Assembly: GCF_001263395.1 (NCBI RefSeq)
Contig: NZ_CP011786.1
Span: forward strand, 186,001-250,000
Origin: Bifidobacterium actinocoloniiforme DSM 22766
GTDB taxonomy: Bacteria; Actinomycetota; Actinomycetes; Actinomycetales; Bifidobacteriaceae
Direction: 5' to 3'
DNA: 64,000 nt
The stretch's first letter is position 1. Each line of letters opens with the position of its first letter. The translations under genes and the position numbers were made by a program. The notes below the pieces were generated by a model. That model was not told the DNA's origin and ran no database searches. It was given only the letters and a program-made list of their open reading frames with translations. Shown in pieces: positions 52,783 through 60,921 of this stretch.

Positions 52783-54300
52783 GTGGCAGCGTCAAAACTT
52801 GATGAAGTCGTTTCCCTGGCGAAGCGGCGCGGGTTCGTCTTCCCCGCCGGCGAGATTTACGGCGGCACGCGCTCGGCTTGGGATTACGGTCCCCTAGGTG
52901 TGGCCCTGAAGGACAACATCAAGCGTGAGTGGTGGCGCGCCATGGTCGTCACCCGCGACGACGTCGTGGGGGTGGACACCTCCGTGATTCTACCGACAGC
53001 GGTCTGGGTGGCCTCAGGCCATGTCTCCGTCTTCAACGACCCGCTGATCGAGTGCCTGAGCTGTCACAAGCGCCACCGGGCCGACACCTTGGAAGAGGCC
53101 TACGCCGAGAAGCACGGGCACGCGCCAGAGAACGGGCTGGCCGACATTCCCTGCCCCGACTGCGGGGCCAAGGGCCAGTGGACCGAGCCGCGCGACTTCA
53201 ACATGATGCTTCAGACCCACCTGGGCCCCGTGGCCGACGAGAACTCGCTGCATTACCTGCGCCCGGAGACCGCCCAGGGCATCTTCGTGGACTTCAAGAA
53301 CGTGATGGGCGCCTCCCGCTCCAAGCCGCCTTTCGGCATCGCCAACATAGGCAAGTCCTTCCGCAACGAAATCACGCCAGGCAACTTCATCTTCCGCACG
53401 CGCGAGTTCGAGCAGATGGAGATGGAGTTCTTCGTCACCCCCGGCACGGACGAGGACTGGCACCAGTACTGGATCGACGCCCGCACCCGCTGGTACACGG
53501 ACTTGGGCATCAACCCCGAGAACCTGCGCCACTACGAGCACCCCAAGGAGAAACTGGCCCATTACTCCAAGCGCACGGTCGACATCGAGTACAAGTTCGG
53601 CTTCACCGGGTCCACCTGGGGCGAGTTGGAAGGCGTGGCCAACCGCACCGACTTCGACCTCAAGGCGCACGCCGAGCACTCGGGCGAGGACCTGCGCTAC
53701 TTCGACCCTGCTTCGGGCGAGAAGTACATCCCCTATGTGATCGAGCCTGCCGCGGGTCTGACCCGTTCTCTCATGGCCTTTCTGGTCGACGCCTACGACG
53801 TGGACGAGGCCCCGAACACCAAGGGTGGCGTGGACCGGCGCACAGTCTTGCGCCTGGACCCGCGCCTGGCCCCCTACAAGGCCGCGGTGCTGCCGCTGTC
53901 CAAGAAGCCCGACCTGCAGGCCATCGCCCACAACCTGGCCGGGGATTTGCGCCAGAACGAATGGATGGTGGCTTACGACGAGGCCGGGGCCATCGGCCGC
54001 CGTTACCGCCGCCAGGATGAAATCGGCACCCCCCTGTGCATCACCGTGGACTTCGATACCCTGGACGACCATGCGGTCACGATCCGCGACCGCGACACGA
54101 TGAACCAGGAGCGCGTGGCGCTGGATCGAGTGCAGGATTATGTGCGCGAGCGGGTCAGCGAAAAGCGGGTGCGTTACCCGGAGGGACCCGCTTCGATCAC
54201 CGGCGCCACCGCGGCTGATGGCTCGGTGGATGTGAGCCAGGAGTCCGGTGAGGACGAGTCCCAGCCGGTGCAAGTGGCCGAGGCCGGTGGCGAGTACTGA
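52783..54300 (+). CDS. glyS: Glycine-tRNA ligase (homodimeric type)
   Basis: A 505-residue class II synthetase of the alpha2 type. [19 protein letters not shown] is motif-rich near the start; motif 2 is seen in [19 protein letters not shown], motif 3 near the C-terminal catalytic block, and the anticodon-binding domain at the end. A zinc-type insert has CLSCHKRH and CPDCGAKG. The tail (residues 470-505) is acidic. GTG 52783 follows GAGAAGGTG. No T-box is visible upstream. Confidence 0.95.
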   Translation: MAASKLDEVVSLAKRRGFVFPAGEIYGGTRSAWDYGPLGVALKDNIKREWWRAMVVTRDDVVGVDTSVILPTAVWVASGHVSVFNDPLIECLSCHKRHRADTLEEAYAEKHGHAPENGLADIPCPDCGAKGQWTEPRDFNMMLQTHLGPVADENSLHYLRPETAQGIFVDFKNVMGASRSKPPFGIANIGKSFRNEITPGNFIFRTREFEQMEMEFFVTPGTDEDWHQYWIDARTRWYTDLGINPENLRHYEHPKEKLAHYSKRTVDIEYKFGFTGSTWGELEGVANRTDFDLKAHAEHSGEDLRYFDPASGEKYIPYVIEPAAGLTRSLMAFLVDAYDVDEAPNTKGGVDRRTVLRLDPRLAPYKAAVLPLSKKPDLQAIAHNLAGDLRQNEWMVAYDEAGAIGRRYRRQDEIGTPLCITVDFDTLDDHAVTIRDRDTMNQERVALDRVQDYVRERVSEKRVRYPEGPASITGATAADGSVDVSQESGEDESQPVQVAEAGGEY

Positions 54301-54319
54301 GCCAAGGGCGCTGCAAGCG

Positions 54320-55483
54320 ATGAGTCAAGAGCGGATCAACCTCGCCCCAGTGCGCCTGGGGCCGATTAGCGTCCCCACGCCGGTGGTGCTCTCGCCGATG
54401 GCCGGCGTGACCAACTGGCCCTTCCGAGTCCTGTGCGAAGAGTATGGCCCTGACGGGCTCTATGTGGCGGAGATGGTGACCGCCCGGGCCCTGGTGGCCG
54501 GCAATCCCAAGGCTTTTCGCCTGTGCCGGTTCGCGCCCAGCGAGCGGGTGCGCTCCCTGCAGCTCTACGGGGTGGACCCGGCGATCGCCGAGCAGGCCGC
54601 GCGCATAGTCGTGGATGGAGGCATGGCCGACCACATCGATCTGAACTTCGGCTGCCCGGTGCCCAAGGTCACCCGACGGGGCGGAGGCTCAGCGCTACCC
54701 TGGAAACTCGACCTGTTCGCGGAGCTGATTCGTCGAATCGTGGCTGTCTGCGAGCCTGCCGGCATCCCAGTGACCGCGAAGATCCGCGTGGGCATCGACG
54801 CCGAGCACGCCACCTTCCTGGAGGCCGGCCGCATCGCCCAGGAGGAGGGCTGCGCCGCCGTGACCCTGCACGCGCGCACTACCGCCGAATACTACGGCGG
54901 GCACTCCGACTGGGATCGCATTGGCCAGCTGGTCCAGGCGTTGGACATTCTGGTCTTCGGCAACGGCGACATCTGGTGCGCCGAGGACGCCGAGGACATG
55001 GTGAGCCAGACCGGATGCGCTGGCGTGGCCGTCGGGCGCGGATGCCAGGGCAGGCCCTGGCTCTTCCGGGACATCGCCAACGCTTTCGCCGGTTCCGACG
55101 AGCGGTTCGAGCCCACCCTTGGACAGGTGGGGCAGGTCATGGCACGCCATGCCCGCCTGCTGGTCGACTTCTACGATGGCGACGAGCGCATGGCCGTCCA
55201 CGATATGCGCAAGCACGTGGCCTGGTACGTCAAGGGTTTCCCGGTGGGGGGAGCCACGCGTCGAGCATTCATGGCCTGCGAGACCTTGGCTGACTTGGAC
55301 GCGCGAATAGCCGAGCTGCCCCAGGACGAGCCTTATCCGAAGACCGTGGCCGCCAAGCCGCGCGGCCGTGTGCGCTATGCTAAAAAGGTCCGCCTGCCCT
55401 CCGGCTGGCTGGACTCGCGGACCACCACCAGCGAGGAGCGCCGGGTCCTCTTCGGCGACGATCCGATGGATGCCTCGTATTAA
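54320..55483 (+). CDS. dusB: tRNA-dihydrouridine synthase
   Basis: A 387-residue flavoenzyme that reduces uridine to dihydrouridine in tRNA. The FMN barrel shows SPMAGVTNWPFR, the catalytic Cys112 in LNFGCPVPKV and the FGNGDIW block; a helical C-terminal domain follows. ATG 54320 lies 19 bp after the glyS stop with AAGGGCG upstream, so it is probably co-transcribed with glyS. The C-terminal end (GDDPMDASY) is unremarkable. Confidence 0.93.
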   Translation: MSQERINLAPVRLGPISVPTPVVLSPMAGVTNWPFRVLCEEYGPDGLYVAEMVTARALVAGNPKAFRLCRFAPSERVRSLQLYGVDPAIAEQAARIVVDGGMADHIDLNFGCPVPKVTRRGGGSALPWKLDLFAELIRRIVAVCEPAGIPVTAKIRVGIDAEHATFLEAGRIAQEEGCAAVTLHARTTAEYYGGHSDWDRIGQLVQALDILVFGNGDIWCAEDAEDMVSQTGCAGVAVGRGCQGRPWLFRDIANAFAGSDERFEPTLGQVGQVMARHARLLVDFYDGDERMAVHDMRKHVAWYVKGFPVGGATRRAFMACETLADLDARIAELPQDEPYPKTVAAKPRGRVRYAKKVRLPSGWLDSRTTTSEERRVLFGDDPMDASY

Positions 55484-55681
55484 GTGCGCCACGGCCGACC
55501 GCGGTGGTCGGAGGGGCTCTGCTAGGTTTGTGCAGGGATTGAGGGGAAGTCGCGTGAAAGGGCTGGAAATTCTCAGCTCAGACAACCGAGAGGTAGTCTA
55601 GAATAGGGCTGATGCGGGGTGAGCGTGTTGGCGTATCTGGTTTGCGCTAGAGTTGGCCCTAACGCGGAGTGACAGGAGCAT
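55484..55681 (+). promoter_or_regulatory. ftsZ upstream region
   Basis: The spacer holds a small hairpin after dusB (CCGACC-GCGGT-GGTCGG) and two -10-like boxes, TAGAAT (55599-55604) and TAGAGT (55648-55653), the latter with TTGGCG (55628-55633) somewhat too close upstream. Either could start ftsZ mRNA. AGGAG precedes the ATG. Confidence 0.4.
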
Positions 55682-56893
55682 ATGGTGAGCGAGATTGCCC
55701 AGACTGACAATTTCAATGACAAGACCAATATCAAGGTCGTCGGTGTCGGTGGCGCAGGCGGCAATGCGGTCAATCGTATGATTGCCGAGGGCTTGCAAAA
55801 CGTCGAATTCGTCGCCATCAATACCGATGCCAAGGACCTCTTGCGCTCCGAAGCGAACGTCAAAATCTCCTTGTCCGACTCCAATTCACGAGGCCTGGGC
55901 GCTGGGGCTGATCCTGAGAAAGGCGCCAAGGCGGCCAAGGACCACCAGTCCGACATCGAAGAGGTACTCAAAGGCTCCGACATGGTCTTTGTCACGGCAG
56001 GCGAAGGTGGCGGCACCGGCACAGGCGCCAGCCCAATCGTGGCCCGCGCGTCCCGCCAGCAGGGTGCGCTCACCATCGCCGTCGTCACTCGCCCCTTCAC
56101 CTTCGAAGGCCCCCGCCGCGCTGCTTCCGCGGAGTCCGGCATCGAGAACCTGCGCAAGGAGGTCGATGCGCTGATCGTCATCCCGAACGACCGCCTGCTT
56201 GACCTGTCCGATCGTACGGTTTCGGTCATGGATGCCTTTAAGACCGCCGATACCGCGCTCCTGGCCGGCGTGCAGGGCATCACCGACCTGATTACGATGA
56301 ACTCTTACATCCACGTGGACTTCTCCGACGTGACCGCCATCCTCAAGGACGCTGGCACCGCCCTTTTCGGCATCGGTGCCGCCCGGGGAGAGGACCGCGC
56401 CACCCAGGCCGCCGAGATCGCCATCTCCTCGCCTCTGCTGGAGGAGTCGATCGAGGGCGCCCACGGGGCTCTGGTGAACGTTTCCGGCCCCACTGACCTC
56501 ACCCTGCAAGAGGCTTCGGCCGCCGTCGAGCTGGTGCGCAGCGCGATACATCCCGAGGCCCAGATCATCTTCGGTCTGGCCTTGGATGACGCCTACGGTG
56601 ACGAAGCCCGCGTGACGGTCATCGCGGCCGGTTTCGACCCCAGCACTCAGCAGTCCTCCCGCTTCAAGCCGGAGTCCGCAGGTGGGAAGGAAACCGCCGG
56701 CGTCACGGACCAGGGCGATTCCCAGCCCCTGGGCCAGGCGGGCCAGTCTTCCGAGACCGAGAACGAGAACCAGGCTTGGCAGCCCGCCGATGATAAGTCG
56801 AATCAGGACAACCATGAACCCGAGGATGGTGACGACGACCAGTCCAAGCCTACGGACATGGGCTACCTGGACATCCCGGATTTCCTGCGCTGA
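55682..56893 (+). CDS. ftsZ: Cell division protein FtsZ
   Basis: A 403-residue tubulin homologue that forms the division ring. The GTP-binding G-box GGGTGTGAS (about 109-117) and the T7 loop (NSYIHVDFSDVTAIL) are intact. The C-terminal linker is Gln/Asp-rich and ends with the conserved tail peptide LDIPDFLR, the docking site for SepF and other partners. It is the first gene of ftsZ-sepF-yggT-wag31; no ftsQ lies upstream (glyS-dusB do). Confidence 0.97.
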   Translation: MVSEIAQTDNFNDKTNIKVVGVGGAGGNAVNRMIAEGLQNVEFVAINTDAKDLLRSEANVKISLSDSNSRGLGAGADPEKGAKAAKDHQSDIEEVLKGSDMVFVTAGEGGGTGTGASPIVARASRQQGALTIAVVTRPFTFEGPRRAASAESGIENLRKEVDALIVIPNDRLLDLSDRTVSVMDAFKTADTALLAGVQGITDLITMNSYIHVDFSDVTAILKDAGTALFGIGAARGEDRATQAAEIAISSPLLEESIEGAHGALVNVSGPTDLTLQEASAAVELVRSAIHPEAQIIFGLALDDAYGDEARVTVIAAGFDPSTQQSSRFKPESAGGKETAGVTDQGDSQPLGQAGQSSETENENQAWQPADDKSNQDNHEPEDGDDDQSKPTDMGYLDIPDFLR

Positions 56894-56939
56894 GGGAGCG
56901 TGAATCCAAGGGCACGAACTGTAAAAGGAGCGGAAACTC

Positions 56940-57431
56940 ATGGCAGGATTGATGAAGAGCGCCATGTCGTACTTCGGTATGGCGGACGTCGTGGATGACG
57001 ACGAGGAGGAGAACGGCCAGGTGGGCGACGGCATGGACTCCAGCTTCGATACCGACCACTCCGTCACTCCGATTACCAACACAGCCGTCTCCTCCGCTGG
57101 CTCGGCAGCCGTTTCAGCCGCGCCCGCCAGTTCCAGTCCCTTCCAGAGTCGGCTCAACCGCATCACCACCATCCACCCGAGGAACTACGAGGACGCGCAG
57201 ATGGTCGGGCGTGCCATCCGGGACGGCGTGCCGGTCGTGCTCAATCTGACTGGGGTCAGCGAGTCCGTGGCCTACCGGATTGTGGACTTTTCCGCCGGCG
57301 TGGTTTTCGGAGTCCGTGGTTCCATTGAGCGTGTCACCCCCCGCGTCTTCCTCCTGAGCCCGGCTCAGGTCAACATCAAGGTGGAGGAAGCTGAATCCAC
57401 CTCCAACTCCCACGACATCTTCGCAGGCTGA
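56940..57431 (+). CDS. sepF: Cell division protein SepF
   Basis: A 163-residue protein. An N-terminal amphipathic membrane-binding peptide (MAGLMKSAMSYFGM) is followed by an acidic, Ser-rich linker and the SepF core (ITTIHPRNYEDAQMVGRAIRDG, VVLNLTGVSESVAYRIVDFSAGV). SepF anchors FtsZ at the membrane in actinobacteria, which lack FtsA. AAAGGAGCGG precedes the ATG. It lies 46 bp after ftsZ. Confidence 0.95.
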   Translation: MAGLMKSAMSYFGMADVVDDDEEENGQVGDGMDSSFDTDHSVTPITNTAVSSAGSAAVSAAPASSSPFQSRLNRITTIHPRNYEDAQMVGRAIRDGVPVVLNLTGVSESVAYRIVDFSAGVVFGVRGSIERVTPRVFLLSPAQVNIKVEEAESTSNSHDIFAG

Positions 57432-57477
57432 GGCGGACCGCCCGGCCTGGCTTCGTACCTAAGGAGACCCGCCGCCT

Positions 57478-57771
57478 ATGCTGATAGGCCTTTTGGCGTA
57501 CCTGATCAACTGGCTGATTGATGCTTACATCTTCGTCCTCTTCGTGCGCATGCTCATTGATTGGGCCTTTGTGCTGGCCCCTCGGTGGTATCCACATGGC
57601 CTGGTCGGCTCCCTGGTGTCCATCGTCTACCAGCTCACCGAGCCGCCTCTGCGTTGGCTCCGCCGGTACATCCCGCCCCTGCCCTTGGGACGCATCCAAT
57701 TGGACGTGAGTTTCGTGCTCTTGTGGTTCCTGTTGATTGTCCTGCAAGTGCTGGTGAACGCTTTGATCTGA
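57478..57771 (+). CDS. YggT family membrane protein
   Basis: A 97-residue protein with two hydrophobic segments (LLAYLINWLIDAYIFVLFVRML and VSFVLLWFLLIVLQVLV) around the conserved TEPPLRWLRRYIPP loop. YggT proteins accompany sepF and divIVA in many bacteria and are thought to help in division or osmotic adaptation. AAGGAG lies about 10 bp before the ATG. Confidence 0.92.
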   Translation: MLIGLLAYLINWLIDAYIFVLFVRMLIDWAFVLAPRWYPHGLVGSLVSIVYQLTEPPLRWLRRYIPPLPLGRIQLDVSFVLLWFLLIVLQVLVNALI

Positions 57772-57842
57772 TCCAGCGTGTGCTCACAAGGCTGATATAG
57801 TCGTCAAATATAAAGGGGGACGCGGCCGGAGTGAGGTTTCCG

Positions 57843-57888
57843 GCTGTTTGTATACATCTGCACGTGCTAGCATGTGTACAAGAACAGC
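57843..57888. promoter_or_regulatory. Inverted-repeat control region before wag31
   Basis: TTGTATACAT (57848-57857) and ATGTGTACAA (57872-57881) match as an inverted repeat at 9 of 10 positions, and outer GCTGTT / AACAGC extend it to 57843-57888. The loop holds GCACGTGC and an extended -10 motif TGCTAGCAT (57865-57873). This could be a promoter embedded in a regulator site, or an RNA hairpin in the leader. Confidence 0.5.
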
Positions 57889-57929
57889 AATGTCGGTAGA
57901 TTGTTGCCTGAAGCGAGGTGGAGAAACAC

Positions 57930-59282
57930 ATGGCTCTTTTGACGCCAAAAGACATACGGGAGCATACCTTCCAAACAGTGCGGTTCAAGGAAGGGTATGA
58001 CGTCGATGAAGTGGATGACTTCCTCGATCAGGTGACCGAGACCGTCGAAGCGCTTGGCAAGCAAGCCGTGCAAGGCGGCGGGGCCTCCACCCAGTCCTTC
58101 GGGCCCGACGTGGCCAACTTGAACTCCAAGATTTCCGAGCTGACCGCGCAGATTCAATCTCTCCAGGCCGAGAACCGGGATCTCAAGGCGCGCGCGGCCT
58201 CTGCTTCGCAGCAGACCGGCGTCTCGGCGGCCCAGCAGCCAGACCCAGCGGCCCAGCGTCGTGCGGCTGAGGCCGAGGAACGCGCCCGCACCCTGGGCGC
58301 CCAGAACGAGCAACTGCGCAACCAGGTCAACCAACTCAACCAGCAGATTGACCAGTTGACCGCTCAGGCGGCACGCGCCGGCGCCAACCAGCCTTCCAAC
58401 GACCAGCTCTCCACCCTCCAGAGGGAACGCGACGAAGCCCGCCATCAGGCCGAAGAGCTCAACCAGGAACTGGCTTCCACCAAGCGCGACTTGGCTGCCG
58501 CGCAGCAGAACGTGACCGGTTCCCGTCAGCAGATCGCCCGCTTCCAGCAGTCCATCCAAGAGGAGAGCAGCAAGACCGCGCAGCTCACTCGCCAGCTTGA
58601 GGATGCCCGTAAGCGTGAGTCCGACCTTCGCGCCCAGGTTTCCAAGGTCGAGCCCGCCCCGGAGACCGGCAGCCTCCAGCAGATCGCCGGCGCAGGCGCC
58701 AACGCCTCTTCGGAGGCGGAGCGAGCCACCGCCATGCTGACCCTTGCCATGCAGCTGCACGACCAGTACGTCGACAAAGGCAAGGCGAAGGGCGCCGAAA
58801 TCGTCTCCGCCTCCCAGTCCAAGGTGGACGAAGCCATGTCCAAGGCTGACGCATATGCACGCAAGACCCGGTCCGATGCGGACGATTACGGCCGTCGCAT
58901 CCACTCCGAGGCCGATTCCTACTCCCAGCGCGTCAAGGGCGAGGCGGACAGCTATTCAGGCAAGATTCGCGAGGACGCCGACGCTTACTCCCGCAGCAAG
59001 CGCAACGAGGCCGACGAGTACGAGACCCAGGTGCAGCAGCGCGCCCAGGCTTACGACAAGAGCACCCGCGAATCCGCGGAGCGCTATGCGGCCAGCGTGC
59101 AGGACAAGCTCATGGCCCAATCCAAGGTCATCGAGGGCAACATCCAGAGCCTCAAGCAGTTCGAGGCGGAGTACCGCAGCCGCCTGACCGAGTTCCTCGG
59201 CCAGCTGGTTTCGCAGGTCTCGGATACCAACAACTACCAGCTTGTCGAAGGCACCGGCAGCGCTGGCAACCAGCGTCTCTGA
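57930..59282 (+). CDS. wag31: Polar growth/division protein Wag31 (DivIVA)
   Basis: A 450-residue coiled-coil protein. The N-terminal DivIVA domain (LLTPKDIREHTFQTVRFKEGYDVDEVDDFLDQV, shown here in pieces: TPKDIREHTFQ and GYDVDEVDDFLDQV) binds curved membrane. The rest is Gln/Ala-rich coiled coil, with a series of near-repeats of about 11 residues built on ADAYSxxxxxEADEY between about 305 and 390. Wag31 organises polar wall growth in actinobacteria. ATG 57930 follows GGTGGAG. The last gene of the division block; an inverted-repeat promoter region lies in front. Confidence 0.93.
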   Translation: MALLTPKDIREHTFQTVRFKEGYDVDEVDDFLDQVTETVEALGKQAVQGGGASTQSFGPDVANLNSKISELTAQIQSLQAENRDLKARAASASQQTGVSAAQQPDPAAQRRAAEAEERARTLGAQNEQLRNQVNQLNQQIDQLTAQAARAGANQPSNDQLSTLQRERDEARHQAEELNQELASTKRDLAAAQQNVTGSRQQIARFQQSIQEESSKTAQLTRQLEDARKRESDLRAQVSKVEPAPETGSLQQIAGAGANASSEAERATAMLTLAMQLHDQYVDKGKAKGAEIVSASQSKVDEAMSKADAYARKTRSDADDYGRRIHSEADSYSQRVKGEADSYSGKIREDADAYSRSKRNEADEYETQVQQRAQAYDKSTRESAERYAASVQDKLMAQSKVIEGNIQSLKQFEAEYRSRLTEFLGQLVSQVSDTNNYQLVEGTGSAGNQRL

Positions 59283-59298
59283 GAGCCCTGCACCCTTA

Positions 59299-59847
59299 GT
59301 GACCACAGCGCTTACCAAGACTCCCAGACGGCTACGCACTCGCGTGGCCGTCTTCGCATGCCTGGCCTTAGTGGCGATGGCCCTCGACCAGGCCTCAAAA
59401 GCCCTGGCCCTCCTGAAGCTGGGAGGGGGCAGGCGGGTTGAAATCATTCCTGGCCTGCTCTCCTTACGGCTTCTGCGAAACCCTGGCGCCTCACTGGGGC
59501 TGGGCTCCCGGGCCACATGGGTCATATCCCTGCTCGCCATTTGCGCCTGCCTGGCCTTTATCATCCTCCTCCTACGCACTGGATCGATGGCCTGGACCTT
59601 GGCCTTGGCCTTCGCCTTCGCCGGGGCGGCCGGCAACCTGATCGATCGGGTGGCCTACGCTCGTGGCTTCCTGGATGGGGCGGTCGTCGACTTCCTGGAC
59701 TACGGATGGTCGGTCGGCAACATAGCCGACATCTACCTGGCCCTGGCGGCAGTGGCCGTCATTGTGATGATCATCTTCGGTCCGCGATTCTCAGCCGCAG
59801 CCCCCGCCTCGGACAGGGAGGCCCAAGAGCGGGGGGCGCAGCAGTGA
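59299..59847 (+). CDS. lspA: Lipoprotein signal peptidase II
   Basis: A 182-residue, four-helix aspartic protease that removes lipoprotein signal peptides. Catalytic aspartates are Asp116 in GNLIDR and Asp144 in NIADIYL; RNPGASLG is the conserved substrate loop. GTG 59299 lies 16 bp after the wag31 stop; upstream in-frame codons are inside wag31. Its stop overlaps the next gene (GTGA). Confidence 0.92.
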   Translation: MTTALTKTPRRLRTRVAVFACLALVAMALDQASKALALLKLGGGRRVEIIPGLLSLRLLRNPGASLGLGSRATWVISLLAICACLAFIILLLRTGSMAWTLALAFAFAGAAGNLIDRVAYARGFLDGAVVDFLDYGWSVGNIADIYLALAAVAVIVMIIFGPRFSAAAPASDREAQERGAQQ

Positions 59848-60767
59848 CCTCCAAACTCCTGCCCGCGCCTGACGCTCTGGTTGGCTTGCGCTTGGATACG
59901 GCCCTGGCCAAGATGATGGGCGTGTCCAGGGCCAAGGCCGGGGAGCTGATCCTTGAGGGCCGTGTCAGCTTGTTGGGGCGTAAGGCCCACAAGGCCGCCA
60001 CCCTGCAGGCGGGTGATCTGGTGGAGCTGGACGAGCCGGAGCCCGAGCACCAGATCGAACCGGTGTGCGAGGACATGGCCATCGCCTACGAGGACGAGGA
60101 CTTGATCGTGGTCGACAAACCGGTCGGGGTGGCCGCGCACAGCTCCGCCGGTTGGAACGGACCCACCGTGCTCGGCACCTTGCTGGATCGCGGCGTGAGG
60201 ATCACCTCCCTGGGCGCTTCAGGCCGCCAGGGCATCGTCTCCCGCCTGGACGCGGGAACCAGCGGCCTGATGCTGGTGTGCAAGTCGGACTTGGCCTACA
60301 GGGCCATGCGCCGGCAGTTCGCCCAGCACGAGGTGGTGAAGATCTACCATGCCTTGGCCCAGGGCAACCTGGCCCAAGACAAGGCCACGATCGAAGCGCC
60401 GATCGGCAGGGCCAAGGTGCGCGACTTCCGCTTCACCGTCACCCCAGCCGGCAAAGAGGCGGTGACCCACTGGGACGTGCTGGAGCGCTTCGGCGAAGCC
60501 ACCCTGGCCAAGGTCAATCTGGAGACCGGACGCACCCACCAGATTCGCGTCCACTTTTCGTCAATCGGCCACCCGCTGGTCGGCGACAGCATGTATGGAG
60601 CGAATCCCGAACTTGCTGAGCGCCTGGGCTTGGAGCGACAGTGGTTGCACGCCATACGGCTGGAATTCCGCCACCCCCGCACCGGCCTGTGGACCACGGT
60701 CGATTCGACCTACCCCGCCGACCTGGCGGCCAGCCTGGAGACCCTGCGCCGGGAGACCGCGAGATGA
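59844..60767 (+). CDS. RluD-type rRNA pseudouridine synthase
   Basis: A 307-residue enzyme with an N-terminal S4 RNA-binding domain (LDTALAKMMGVSRAKAGELI) and a pseudouridine synthase domain with catalytic Asp136 in SRLDAGTSGLML. GRTHQIRVH and GHPLVGDSMYG are RluD-family blocks. Target sites (23S rRNA in RluD) are inferred. GTG 59844 overlaps the lspA stop, so expression is coupled, the same lspA-rlu pair as in many actinobacteria. Confidence 0.93.
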   Translation: MTSKLLPAPDALVGLRLDTALAKMMGVSRAKAGELILEGRVSLLGRKAHKAATLQAGDLVELDEPEPEHQIEPVCEDMAIAYEDEDLIVVDKPVGVAAHSSAGWNGPTVLGTLLDRGVRITSLGASGRQGIVSRLDAGTSGLMLVCKSDLAYRAMRRQFAQHEVVKIYHALAQGNLAQDKATIEAPIGRAKVRDFRFTVTPAGKEAVTHWDVLERFGEATLAKVNLETGRTHQIRVHFSSIGHPLVGDSMYGANPELAERLGLERQWLHAIRLEFRHPRTGLWTTVDSTYPADLAASLETLRRETAR

Positions 60768-60921
60768 CCCGCGCACGGACCCCTATGCCTTCAGCTCACC
60801 GCTAGGCGAGCCGGACAAGGGGAGGAAACCGTGGCAAACCGCGCCTGGGCGGAACTTCCCTGGCCACCCGCCTCGCTGTGAATGGGCGGGCTTGTGTCGG
60901 GGCCTTTAGTAGATTAGGAGT

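Noticed and set aside
58835-59120. Repeat array inside wag31 resembling a tandem repeat or CRISPR
   Set aside because: The similarity is at the protein level (coiled-coil repeats of about 11 residues on ADxYS). DNA copies are diverged and there are no spacers.
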